DNA of 64,000 bases from NCBI RefSeq assembly GCF_003991135.1, contig NZ_CP016379.1:3100001-3164000 (forward strand), in the 5' to 3' direction. The stretch is from Anoxybacter fermentans. GTDB taxonomy: Bacteria; Bacillota; Halanaerobiia; DY22613. This document shows positions 55,946 through 64,000 of the stretch, piece by piece. Position 1 is the first letter of the stretch; every line of letters starts with the position of its first letter. A program made the position numbers and the translations under genes. Below the pieces are notes generated by a model that was not told the origin of the DNA, ran no database searches, and saw nothing but the letters and a program-made list of their open reading frames with translations.

Positions 55946-55981
55946 GGATAAGGAGTATATAACTCCTTATCTCTTTTTTAT
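55946..55981 (+). terminator. Bidirectional terminator between small protein and EamA gene
   Basis: GATAAGGAGT/ACTCCTTATC followed by TTTTTT on the plus strand; it also ends the convergent EamA gene. Confidence 0.88.
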
Positions 55982-56823
55982 AATAACAACAACCATGCAC
56001 CTACCATAATAATTACCGCTGCTATAAATCTCTGCTGAATCTTCTCCTTAAAAATATACTTGCCCAGTATTACAGCAAGTAAAGTGGAAAGTAAAGTCAA
56101 AGGTTCTGCCACACTAACTTCAATTCCCTTAAGTGCTATTAGTAAAAATAAATAGCTAAAGGCATTAATTCCGCCGCTTATAATGGCAATTCCCGGTTTT
56201 GCCAAAAAGAGTCGAATAAGATTATTCCATCTTTTTTTCACGAATATATATACCAGGAGAATAAGAGTAATAAAACTGTAGATAACAAAGGAATAAAGGA
56301 GAGCAGATACATCCTTTGAACTGGCCTTATCGATTACCCTGCCGATAGCTAAAAGTAGGGAAGAAATAAGCATATACTGACAAGGTTTTTCTTTGAGTAC
56401 AGCTTTGATAGATTGAAATAGGTTGGCACCGGGTTTAAGATAACTGCTGCCGTAAAAGATGAGAATAATCCCTAAAGATTTGATCAAAGTCAATCTTTCA
56501 TCCAGGAAGATAACAGAAAGGAGAAAAAGGAAAAGAACATTAAAACTGGCAACAGGAGTTACTAATGAGATATCACCTTCACTTAGAGCCTTAACATAAA
56601 GGACAAAGGTGACAGAGTATATGGTACTACTGATCAAGGCCTTTAAGAGAAAATTTAAGTTTTTAACCTCGATTCCAGTAAGAAACGGTAAAAGACAGAT
56701 AGCACCGATTCCGAAAAAGAGAATGGTTACTTCTATACTGCTGTTATCCTTTCCTAATTTTTTAACGATAATCCGTTCTAATCCCAGAAGTATAATTCGG
56801 CCAATTAAAGCTAATGTGGTCAC
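55978..56823 (-). CDS. EamA/DMT-family transporter
   Basis: A 281-aa transporter with ten predicted helices in two EamA halves, for example SLVTPVASFNVLFLFLLSVIFLDERL and VSVAEPLTLLSTLLAVILGKYIFKE. The substrate is unknown. GTG start behind GGGGGG. Element copy 14 lies 23 bp upstream and fills the region that would hold its promoter. Confidence 0.87.
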   Translation of the reverse strand: MTTLALIGRIILLGLERIIVKKLGKDNSSIEVTILFFGIGAICLLPFLTGIEVKNLNFLLKALISSTIYSVTFVLYVKALSEGDISLVTPVASFNVLFLFLLSVIFLDERLTLIKSLGIILIFYGSSYLKPGANLFQSIKAVLKEKPCQYMLISSLLLAIGRVIDKASSKDVSALLYSFVIYSFITLILLVYIFVKKRWNNLIRLFLAKPGIAIISGGINAFSYLFLLIALKGIEVSVAEPLTLLSTLLAVILGKYIFKEKIQQRFIAAVIIMVGAWLLLL

Positions 56824-56846
56824 TGACTTCCCCCCAATAATTCAAT

Positions 56847-57066
56847 GGTTAAACTGCAAAAAGCTAATTTTTCGCTTCTTGAGAAATTTTTCGAATCATC
56901 TAAAGCTCGATTTCCGCTGAAATAAGACTTCCTAATCAAAGGGCCCTCCTGGCCCTTGATTAGCTCATCAATCCTCATATGAGGCCTTATTTCGTCGGAA
57001 ATCTCGCTAAGATGATTTGGCGAAAAATTTCTATGTCGCTTAAAATTAGCTTTTTGTAGTTTAATC
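56847..57066 (-). repeat. Palindromic interspersed element, copy 14 (reverse orientation)
   Basis: From GGTTAAACTGCAAAAAGCT to TTTTTGTAGTTTAATC, 220 bp. CAATAATTC occurs near both ends (left at 56835-56843, right at 57066-57074), a possible longer duplication. It lies between the divergently placed EamA start and the GH18 terminus. Confidence 0.93.
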
Positions 57067-57156
57067 AATAATTCTCTTTAAAATATTGAAATCCTTGTAT
57101 TCAGAAGAAAAGAGGATATAATCATATAATAATAACCGCAGTTTGGATAGCTGCGG

Positions 57157-58398
57157 TTATTTATTGAGGCGATCTTTTATAATTGACCAGAACCGATCTT
57201 CTTCATTACCCAATCTCCAGATGGCAATTCCCTTAAGATTATATTTGTTAACCAGTTGGAGTTTAAAGTCTAAGCTATAACTGCTTTCAAACCAGACAAC
57301 ATGTTTATTACCAAGGCTATCTGTATAGTAAAAATACGGAACCTGAGCTTCAGAATCCCACTTAATCAGAGCCCCTTTTCGCTCTGCCAGATCGATAGCT
57401 TTTTTAGCAGCAAGATCTTTACCCCAGCCTCCATTAAGTGGCCAGTCATAGCCATAATTGGCGACACCTAAAAGAATCTTGTCAGCAGGAACTTCCTGCA
57501 AAGCATATAGAATATTTTCCTCTACCCAATTAATTGGAGCAATAGGACCTGCAGGACCGCCGGCCCAGTGGTTGTCATAGGTCATGATTACCAGACGATC
57601 GATATAGGGAGCCAGTGCTTTGTAATCATATGCTCCAGACAGGTCATACGATACATCTACTTTTGGAAAAACAGAGATAATGATCATTTTGCCCCGGGCA
57701 TGAAGTTTTTGTGAGAGTTCCCGGATAAAGGTGGTATAGCCATCCTTGCTCCAGGGTGGAATGAATTCAAAATCAATGTTTACGCCATCATAATTATTCC
57801 ACTGAACCAGTGCCACTATATTATCTATTGCTTTACGCCGGATATTGGAATCTATTAATATGGAGCTGTTAGAATTCTGATTGTTAATCAGGGGCAGAAG
57901 CAATTGCCCTTGCTGGCGGGTAAGGGTACTGACATTAGTTTGATGCCCACCATATTTGGTCTGAATATCGCCAGTTGAAGTAATGGTATACCAGAATGGC
58001 GAAACTATATCAATATTCTGTGCGTTCTTTTGCAGAGATGGATATGATTCGCTTCCTGGAGTATTCCAATTTACATAATAGCCCAATACCTCTTTTTCCC
58101 CCGGTGAAAGATAACGTCTGGATGGGATATAAGGGGTATGGGAATCATCAGGGATATCAGAAACGGGTGGGTCTCCAGGCCTGGTTACAACTTTCTGATC
58201 TCCAAGAAATCGTTCCAGCAAAAATGCCATAAGCAACATAATCAAAGCTTTAAAAAAGGTGTTTTTATCGCTAAATAAAGATTCATAAGAAGCTTCTGCG
58301 ATTCCCACAGTCAAAATAAGTAAAATTGGCAACAGTAAGCTCAAAATTAATGTAATAGAAATAAACCTGTACTTTATTGGTGTAGTCAGTTTCTTCAT
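57157..58398 (-). CDS. GH18 family glycoside hydrolase, membrane-anchored
   Basis: A 413-aa protein. Two hydrophobic segments near the N-terminus (about 12-34 and 48-64) are followed by a proline-rich linker and a GH18 barrel. The catalytic DGVNIDFE is at 204-211 with Glu211; YDWPLNGGWG and KGIAIWRLGNED-like segments match spore-germination/YaaH-type GH18s. It may cleave peptidoglycan or chitin-like glycan. ATG 58398 follows GGGAGT; the upstream in-frame start lacks a site. Confidence 0.87.
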   Translation of the reverse strand: MKKLTTPIKYRFISITLILSLLLPILLILTVGIAEASYESLFSDKNTFFKALIMLLMAFLLERFLGDQKVVTRPGDPPVSDIPDDSHTPYIPSRRYLSPGEKEVLGYYVNWNTPGSESYPSLQKNAQNIDIVSPFWYTITSTGDIQTKYGGHQTNVSTLTRQQGQLLLPLINNQNSNSSILIDSNIRRKAIDNIVALVQWNNYDGVNIDFEFIPPWSKDGYTTFIRELSQKLHARGKMIIISVFPKVDVSYDLSGAYDYKALAPYIDRLVIMTYDNHWAGGPAGPIAPINWVEENILYALQEVPADKILLGVANYGYDWPLNGGWGKDLAAKKAIDLAERKGALIKWDSEAQVPYFYYTDSLGNKHVVWFESSYSLDFKLQLVNKYNLKGIAIWRLGNEEDRFWSIIKDRLNK

Positions 58399-58629
58399 AG
58401 GAGTACTCCCTTCTTTACAGCATTTGGTACACGAATGATTATATTGCAATGGTTAAAATATCTAACATACATCTGTATTTATTATACCTTGAACCCGGTA
58501 CAAATTCCAGCAAAACTGACTAGAACATTATGGTATTTAAAAGAGTGAAGAAGAGAGGAAAAAGTTTGTTAATGTTCAGGATTTTATGATATAATAACTA
58601 CTGTGTGAAGGGGGTGAGAGAAAGAAACG

Positions 58630-59214
58630 ATGACCATTGCATATCAAATTGGAAACAAATTATATCTAAATGTCACAAATCGCTGTACCAATGATTGTGA
58701 TTTTTGCATTCGCCGTGGAAAAACCGGTATTGAAGGTCATAATCTCTGGTTAGAAAAAGAACCTCAATATGAAGAAGTAATTAAAGCAATTGGTGATCCT
58801 ACTCCTTATGAAGAGATTGTTTTTGTAGGGTTTGGTGAACCATTATATAGAATTGATCTGGTTAAAGAAGTAGCTCGCTGGATTAAAGCGCATGGTGTGC
58901 CTGTCCGGGTGGATACCAATGGTCAGGCAAATTTAATCCATGGACGCAATGTAGTACCTGAACTTAAAGGTCTTTTGGATACCATTTCCATCAGTTTAAA
59001 TGCCACTTCTGCCAAAGAATATGACAGGCTCTGTCATTCTGTTTATGGTGAGGATGCTTATGATGCTATGTTGAATTTTGCTAAAGAAGCAAAAAAATAT
59101 ATTCCCCGGGTTATATTATCAGTTGTGGACTATGGCGGAGTTGATTTAGAAAAAGCCCGTAAGATAGCAGAAGAAATGGGGGTTGAATTTCGAGTTAGAG
59201 AATATATTGAGTGA
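58630..59214 (+). CDS. TatD-associated radical SAM protein
   Basis: A 194-aa radical SAM enzyme with the CxxxCxxC cluster motif in NRCTNDCDFC (residues 18-25) and GFGEPLYR as the SAM-binding loop. It matches the short family often encoded near tatD; the substrate is unknown. GGGGGTGAG precedes the ATG. The last codons and stop (TGA 59212-59214) lie in the start of element copy 15, so the C-terminus may be slightly altered. Confidence 0.88.
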   Translation: MTIAYQIGNKLYLNVTNRCTNDCDFCIRRGKTGIEGHNLWLEKEPQYEEVIKAIGDPTPYEEIVFVGFGEPLYRIDLVKEVARWIKAHGVPVRVDTNGQANLIHGRNVVPELKGLLDTISISLNATSAKEYDRLCHSVYGEDAYDAMLNFAKEAKKYIPRVILSVVDYGGVDLEKARKIAEEMGVEFRVREYIE

Positions 59215-59369
59215 CATAGAAATTTTTCGTTAAACCATCTTAGTGAGATTTCAGTCGAAATAAGGCCTTATATGAAGATTGATGAGCTAATCAAGTTACT
59301 GAAATCGAACATTAGATGGTTCGAAAAATTTCTTCATGAAGCGAAAAATTAGCTTTTTGCAGTAAAATC
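59207..59369 (+). repeat. Palindromic interspersed element, copy 15 (left end missing)
   Basis: Starts within GAGTGACATAGAAATTTTTCG, overlapping the radical SAM stop codon, and ends TTTTTGCAGTAAAATC. The outer left terminus is absent. It lies 36 bp before the transaldolase start. Confidence 0.88.
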
Positions 59370-59404
59370 ATATTAGAAAAATTTTTTAAAGGAGGAGTTA
59401 ACAA

Positions 59405-60049
59405 ATGAAAATTTTTATTGATACTGCGAATATTGATGAGATTCGCGATATTTATCAGTTAGGAATTTTGGATGGTGTAACTACCAATCCATCTTTAATC
59501 GCCAAAGAATCAGGCCGGGATTTTAAAGAGATTATTACTGAGATTAGTGAACTGGTTCCCGGGCCAATCAGTGCTGAAGTAATTAGCCTGGATACTGAAG
59601 GAATGGTTAGGGAAGCAGAAGAATTGGCTGCTATCAATGACAATATCGTAATTAAGATTCCAATGACAAAAGAAGGTCTTGCTGCTACCAGTATTCTGGC
59701 CTCTAAAGGGATCAAAACTAATGTTACTCTTATCTTCTCTGCAAATCAGGCACTTTTAGCTGCTAATGCAGGTGCTACCTATGTAAGTCCATTTATTGGC
59801 CGTCTGGATGATATCGGGATGGACGGAATGGAATTGATCCGCCAGATTGTTCAGATTTTTGATAATTACGGAATCGAATCTGAGATTATAGCTGCCAGTA
59901 TCCGGCATCCTCAACATGTATTGATGGCTGCATTGGCCGGTGCTGATATTGCGACCATTCCTTATCAGGTCTTACTTAAGATGATTAAACATCCAATGAC
60001 CGATAAAGGGATCGAAAAATTCCTGGCTGATTGGGAGAAAACAAAATAG
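59405..60049 (+). CDS. fsa: Transaldolase-like fructose-6-phosphate aldolase
   Basis: A 214-aa TIM-barrel class I aldolase of the MipB/TalC subfamily. Schiff-base Lys84 in VIKIPMT; other motifs are [22 protein letters not shown] and [11 protein letters not shown]. It could act as a transaldolase in the pentose-phosphate pathway or as an F6P aldolase; sequence does not decide. GGAGGAG precedes the ATG. Confidence 0.93.
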   Translation: MKIFIDTANIDEIRDIYQLGILDGVTTNPSLIAKESGRDFKEIITEISELVPGPISAEVISLDTEGMVREAEELAAINDNIVIKIPMTKEGLAATSILASKGIKTNVTLIFSANQALLAANAGATYVSPFIGRLDDIGMDGMELIRQIVQIFDNYGIESEIIAASIRHPQHVLMAALAGADIATIPYQVLLKMIKHPMTDKGIEKFLADWEKTK

Positions 60050-60050
60050 T

Positions 60051-60075
60051 CCCCTCATATGGGGATTATTTTTTC
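60051..60075 (+). terminator. Terminator after fsa (first)
   Basis: TCCCC TCATAT GGGGA followed by TTATTTTTT. Confidence 0.75.
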
Positions 60076-60101
60076 AGTGTGCCTAATAAATTTTATTTGA
60101 T

Positions 60102-60141
60102 GAATAACACCCGCTATTTTTAATGGCGGGTGTTATTTTAT
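60102..60141 (+). terminator. Second terminator after fsa
   Basis: AATAACACCCGCTATT/AATGGCGGGTGTTATT, a long stem followed by T/A bases. Confidence 0.88.
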
Positions 60142-60254
60142 TAGAAGAACAAAATTTTTTATTAAAAATAGGAAGGATTTTTTTTGCTAAACGTAGAATA
60201 AAAGTTATGCTAAAAAGTGGAGTATTTCTTATTTTATTATGGAGGAATTAATAG

Positions 60255-62108
60255 ATGAAGCGGCTTGTTGCAGTAGTTATTACTTTATTTTTTTTAACGG
60301 GCTGTTTTCCATTAAATAAATCTCCTAATTTAGAATTACATGAGATGCATATTTATGGAAAAGTAACTGATTCTGTTTTCCATCATCCTCTTTCTGATGT
60401 TTTAATCACCTGTCAGGGACAGAAGATGGTTACAGACCGGGATGGTTTATATAGTTTTGATATTAAGACATTTTTGAATAGTGAAATAGAGTTAACCTTT
60501 TCTAAAGACGGTTATGAAAAAGTTGTTCAAAGAGTCAGATATGAGAAGGAATTGGAGTTAAATGTTCAGCTTGGTCTTAAAGTTGTTATAGGAGAGATTA
60601 CAGGTAATGTATATCTCACCGATTTTCCAATTATAGAAAATACATCACTAACTTTTCCTGAGCCTCCAGATCAAAAAACAGCTGTTATAAATTTTTTTGA
60701 TTATTCGAGACATTTTATATCCCACACTGAATATACTATTGACGAATATATTGTTATGGTTAAACCAGGAAAAGAAGAAGAGGTTTCTAAAATATTGCAA
60801 AGAAAAAATCTTAATTTCCGGTATATAGCAGAACTTGATATGTATGTTGTTGAGGGAGCAAAAGAAGAGGATTTAAAAAAGTGGCTCGGTTTTTTGGTTG
60901 AGGCAATTGAGCCGAATATAAGGGATATTCACTTATTAGCTATACCTACAGACCCCGACTATTTCCGTCAATGGCATTTTCCACTGGTTCACTTTCCTGA
61001 TGCCTGGGATCAGACCAGGGGAGATAGCAGTATTGTAGTAGCTGTAATTGATAGTGGGGTGGCTTTAGATCATCCAGATCTGGTTCATGCTTTAGTTCCG
61101 GGTTGGGATTTTGTTGATAATGATGATTATCCCATGGATTTATATGGACATGGTACAATGGTCGCAGGAATTATAGCTGCCGGTATGGATAATGGGGTAG
61201 GTGGTGTAGGTGCTGCTCCTGAAGTTAAGATTATGCCTATACGGGCCTTTGATGAGAATGGTGTTTCAAAACTCGATTGGATTATACAGGCTATTGAATA
61301 TGCTGTTGAACAGGGTGTGGATATTATCAATATGAGTTTTGGTTATTCTCCTACTTCTGTCATAGATTCAAAATTGCTTTACCAGGAAGTAAAAAAAGCT
61401 GTAGATGCAGGAATTATTATGGTTGCAGCTGCTGGAAATGATAGTAGAGCAGTAAATTATCCAGCAGCATATGAGGGAGTTATTGCTGTAGGCGCTGTAG
61501 ATTATTTTGGTCAGAAAACTGGTTATTCAAGCTATGGACCTCAGTTGGATTTGATGGCTCCTGGTGGAACGAGGGATTATGGAGTATATTCTACAGCTTT
61601 AGTGGATGGAAGTTATAGTTATGGAACATCTTTTGCTGCTCCTCATGTATCCGGGTTAGCAGCTTTACTTCTTTCCAGTGGATTATCACCAGATGAAGTG
61701 TATCAGCGGCTGATTAATACTGCAACTGATTTACATCTGGCAGGAAAAGATGATATGACAGGTTATGGTTTGATCAATGCTTATGCAGCCTTGAATTATA
61801 AAACAGTGTCAGGAATTAAAGTTTTTTTAGGTGAGTTAGTAAACCAGATGGTTGAATTAAAAAGTTATATTACATATACAGATGGGGAAGGTAATTATGA
61901 GATTAACCAGATTCAGCCAGGGGATTGGCATATTATGGGCTGGTTAGATTCAAATGATAATGGTTTGATTGATGAAGGGGATTATTTTGGTTTAGGACCT
62001 ATAATTTCTTTTCAAAAAAACAGTCAAAACTATTATCCAACCTTTAAAGCAGTAAATTTTGCAATTTGTCTTATTTCAGATTTTGAAACTTTAAAATTAA
62101 GGGAATGA
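60255..62108 (+). CDS. Subtilisin-like S8 peptidase lipoprotein
   Basis: A 617-aa exported protease. Lipobox LTGC (Cys17), a carboxypeptidase-regulatory-like beta domain (about 33-110), a prodomain-like region (YIVMVKPGKEEEVSKILQ) and an S8 domain. The triad is Asp266 (AVIDSG), His299 (GHGTMVAG) and Ser459 (GTSFAAPHVSG). The C-terminal part (about 515-600) is a second beta domain (GNYEINQIQPGDWHIMGW). GGAGG precedes the ATG. The M6 peptidase gene starts 73 bp downstream and may be cotranscribed. Confidence 0.93.
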   Translation: MKRLVAVVITLFFLTGCFPLNKSPNLELHEMHIYGKVTDSVFHHPLSDVLITCQGQKMVTDRDGLYSFDIKTFLNSEIELTFSKDGYEKVVQRVRYEKELELNVQLGLKVVIGEITGNVYLTDFPIIENTSLTFPEPPDQKTAVINFFDYSRHFISHTEYTIDEYIVMVKPGKEEEVSKILQRKNLNFRYIAELDMYVVEGAKEEDLKKWLGFLVEAIEPNIRDIHLLAIPTDPDYFRQWHFPLVHFPDAWDQTRGDSSIVVAVIDSGVALDHPDLVHALVPGWDFVDNDDYPMDLYGHGTMVAGIIAAGMDNGVGGVGAAPEVKIMPIRAFDENGVSKLDWIIQAIEYAVEQGVDIINMSFGYSPTSVIDSKLLYQEVKKAVDAGIIMVAAAGNDSRAVNYPAAYEGVIAVGAVDYFGQKTGYSSYGPQLDLMAPGGTRDYGVYSTALVDGSYSYGTSFAAPHVSGLAALLLSSGLSPDEVYQRLINTATDLHLAGKDDMTGYGLINAYAALNYKTVSGIKVFLGELVNQMVELKSYITYTDGEGNYEINQIQPGDWHIMGWLDSNDNGLIDEGDYFGLGPIISFQKNSQNYYPTFKAVNFAICLISDFETLKLRE

Positions 62109-62181
62109 ATTTAGGAAAGGGGTGAAGGGGGTAAAAGCTTGTTTGATTTTTAAAAAACATTAAATTAAAGGAGGAGAGAGA

Positions 62182-64000
62182 ATGAAGAAGATTTATCTGT
62201 CACTATTTATTGTGACTACCTTACTTATTCTTTTTACTGTAACAGCTTTTGCTGTTCCTCCAAAACCTGGTGTACATGAACCTGTTGATGAAAAAGGGAT
62301 CCCTTACTATCTGTATTTGGATCAACCACGGGATATTAGTAAACTGTTGGCTGAACAAGGCGGTTGGTATGGTGTTGCTAAAGTTCTGGTTATTATGATG
62401 GAATTTGCAAATATGACCTTCCCTGAGGATAAAGATCAGGCATATTGGGAAGAGATGCTGGCTGGAGAAAACAATCCTTATAGTATGGTTAAATATTATG
62501 AACATATTTCCTATGGCCATTTCTCTTTGGAAATTGGATTTAGTCCTGTAGTCAAGGTAAGTAAAGATATTGAGTACTATGGTGAGGATGAAGGAACAAA
62601 CCATAACCCAAGAATTAAAGAAGCAATTGATGAAGCTCTTGATATTCTGGCTGAACAGAATTTTGATTTTTCACCATATGATGCAGATAATGATGGAAAT
62701 TTAGACCATGTTATTTTCATCCAGGCAGGCCCTGGTCAGGAAGGAGGAGCCCCAAGCTGGGCAATCTGGTCACATCGTTCAAGTCATAGATATGCGATTC
62801 CAGGTACAAACTATTCTCTGGATGGTTATACAATCCAGCCTGTTGATGGTAATGTAGGGGTATTCTGTCATGAGTTTGGCCATGATTTAGGTCTGCCAGA
62901 TTTATATGATAGGGACTATTCTTCCAGTGGTGTTGGTAGATGGGCATTAATGGCAGGTGGTTCATGGAATGGTACACCTTCTGGAACAATGCCAGCTGAA
63001 ATGATTGCCTTTCATAGAATGCAATTGGGATGGCTTACACCAACTGTTGTTACCACTGATATGACAGGAGTAGAAATTCCAAACTTAGAGGATAATCCAT
63101 TTGCTCTGAAAGTATGGACTGAAGGAAAAGCGTTGAATGAATATTTCCTTATTGAGAATCGTCAACCAGTAGGGTTTGATGAAGCTTTACCTGGGGATGG
63201 TTTATTAATCTGGCATATAAATGAAGCTAACTCCACTATCCAAAATGACCGGGAATTTAATTATCTGGCGGCTATTGAACAGGCTGATGGAAGATATGAC
63301 CTGGAATTCAATGTAAATAGAGGTGATGCTGGAGATCCATATCCAGGTAGTACCAATAATCGGGAGTTTAGTGTTAATACTGAACCTAACTCCAGAAGTC
63401 TTGACGGAATTGATACATTTGTAGCTGTGAAAAATATCAGTGACTCAGCTATGGTAATGACTGTAGATGTTCAAGTAACTCCTGCCCGGATAACTGATGT
63501 TCCTGAAATTGTAGAACCGATAAGTGTTCTAGATACTAATATCGTTGATTTTGAATGGAAACCAGTTACAGGCGCTACAACTTATGTGTTTGAATTAGCT
63601 GCTGATAAAGATTTTACAAATATTATTTATTCTGGTGAATTATATATTAACAATTTGATTCTTTCTTTAGATTTTGATACAACTTACTATTGGCGTGTAA
63701 AGGCTAAGAATAATAATGGTGAAGGTCCGTGGAGCAGTGTGGCAAGTTTTACTACTCCCGATAAGGCCAACATTCTGGTTCTTATTGATGACGGTGGAGG
63801 ATTTGGTATTGAACCATATTATACTTCTACTTTAAAAGACCTTGGTGTTCACTATAATGTAGTAGATCTCTGGGATGCATATTATGTAGATGTGTTAGAC
63901 AAAGTATTGAGTCAGGATATATTAGATTATGATATTGTCATCTATGCAGGCGACTGGGGTTTACTGTATGATTCAGTTGTTCAGGATTATCTGATTACAG
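62182..64000 (+). CDS. M6 family metallopeptidase (immune inhibitor A-like), partial
   Basis: Runs off the window end; 606 codons are visible and open. Signal peptide (1-23, ending AFA), then an M6 domain with zinc motif HEFGHDLGLPD (His230, Glu231, His234). A fibronectin type III-like domain follows (about 440-525, ending YYWRVKAKNNNGEGPWSS), then an alpha/beta region (ANILVLIDDGG, DYDIVIYAGDWG). It is a secreted zinc protease. AAAGGAGG precedes the ATG. It lies directly after the S8 peptidase gene. Confidence 0.9.
   Translation, partial: MKKIYLSLFIVTTLLILFTVTAFAVPPKPGVHEPVDEKGIPYYLYLDQPRDISKLLAEQGGWYGVAKVLVIMMEFANMTFPEDKDQAYWEEMLAGENNPYSMVKYYEHISYGHFSLEIGFSPVVKVSKDIEYYGEDEGTNHNPRIKEAIDEALDILAEQNFDFSPYDADNDGNLDHVIFIQAGPGQEGGAPSWAIWSHRSSHRYAIPGTNYSLDGYTIQPVDGNVGVFCHEFGHDLGLPDLYDRDYSSSGVGRWALMAGGSWNGTPSGTMPAEMIAFHRMQLGWLTPTVVTTDMTGVEIPNLEDNPFALKVWTEGKALNEYFLIENRQPVGFDEALPGDGLLIWHINEANSTIQNDREFNYLAAIEQADGRYDLEFNVNRGDAGDPYPGSTNNREFSVNTEPNSRSLDGIDTFVAVKNISDSAMVMTVDVQVTPARITDVPEIVEPISVLDTNIVDFEWKPVTGATTYVFELAADKDFTNIIYSGELYINNLILSLDFDTTYYWRVKAKNNNGEGPWSSVASFTTPDKANILVLIDDGGGFGIEPYYTSTLKDLGVHYNVVDLWDAYYVDVLDKVLSQDILDYDIVIYAGDWGLLYDSVVQDYLIT

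Noticed and set aside
56820-57068. 82-aa frame covering element copy 14
   Set aside because: It is a translation of the palindromic element; other copies do not keep the frame open.

Overview
The window is AT-rich chromosomal DNA from an anaerobic, endospore-forming member of the Firmicutes that probably has an outer membrane. Sporulation is indicated by bofA, gin and comA/comB. Anaerobic metabolism is indicated by a four-subunit pyruvate:ferredoxin oxidoreductase. A beta-barrel-like protein ending in Phe (53612-55630) points to a diderm cell. The gin - darA - holB - ricT - yabA - trmN6 - rsmI - abrB - metG order follows the Bacillus/Clostridia 'dnaX to metS' neighbourhood. Halanaerobiales (Halothermothrix/Anoxybacter-like) is my best guess; this is inference from gene content.

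Layout. 1-3055: a possible SRP RNA end, a GNAT stub, then dnaX-ybaB-recR. 3153-5243: a secreted CBM34/GH13 amylase with its own promoter and a LacI-type operator. 5313-12398: transporters (two MFS, DUF441, YeiH) and comA-comB. 12577-17187: a chemoreceptor on the minus strand whose upstream region holds a structured leader, an intact ISL3-family IS with an exact 8-bp target duplication, and a c-di-GMP-I riboswitch. 17187-19384: TPR protein, DMT transporter, YaaL, BofA. 19743-22788: porCDAB. 22909-29111: lipoprotein, DUF362 ferredoxin protein, riboswitch-controlled chemoreceptor, HD-GYP phosphodiesterase. 29112-40591: guaB, a hydroxyacid dehydrogenase and the gin-to-metG block with a T-box. 41006-48755: CGTase-like amylase, MFS, TatD, DUF4382 lipoprotein, a broken DUF362 gene. 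49093-53276: DegS/DegU-like pair, a third c-di-GMP riboswitch followed by a gene-free structured transcript, and a receiver-MinD (CpaE-like) protein. 53612 to the end: outer-membrane barrel, DMT transporter, GH18, radical SAM, transaldolase-like aldolase, and secreted S8 and M6 peptidases (M6 runs off the window).

The most striking signal is a family of about 15 palindromic interspersed elements, 136-221 bp when complete. They share termini related to GATTAAACTGCAAAAAGCT and have no coding capacity. Five copies are flanked by exact 6-7 bp direct repeats, so they behave like a MITE. They sit at gene ends, sometimes supplying the stop codon or a terminator, and one lies between the met T-box and metG. 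Several carry AGGAGGTGAT, a perfect Shine-Dalgarno, in a central hairpin.

The second system is cyclic-di-GMP signalling: three c-di-GMP-I riboswitches and an HD-GYP hydrolase in 64 kb. One riboswitch appears to control a chemoreceptor. Another leads into a stretch with no gene but with three hairpins whose loops are CCUCC/UCCCC-like plus a TCCTCCTCCTC run, which I propose is a c-di-GMP-controlled small RNA.
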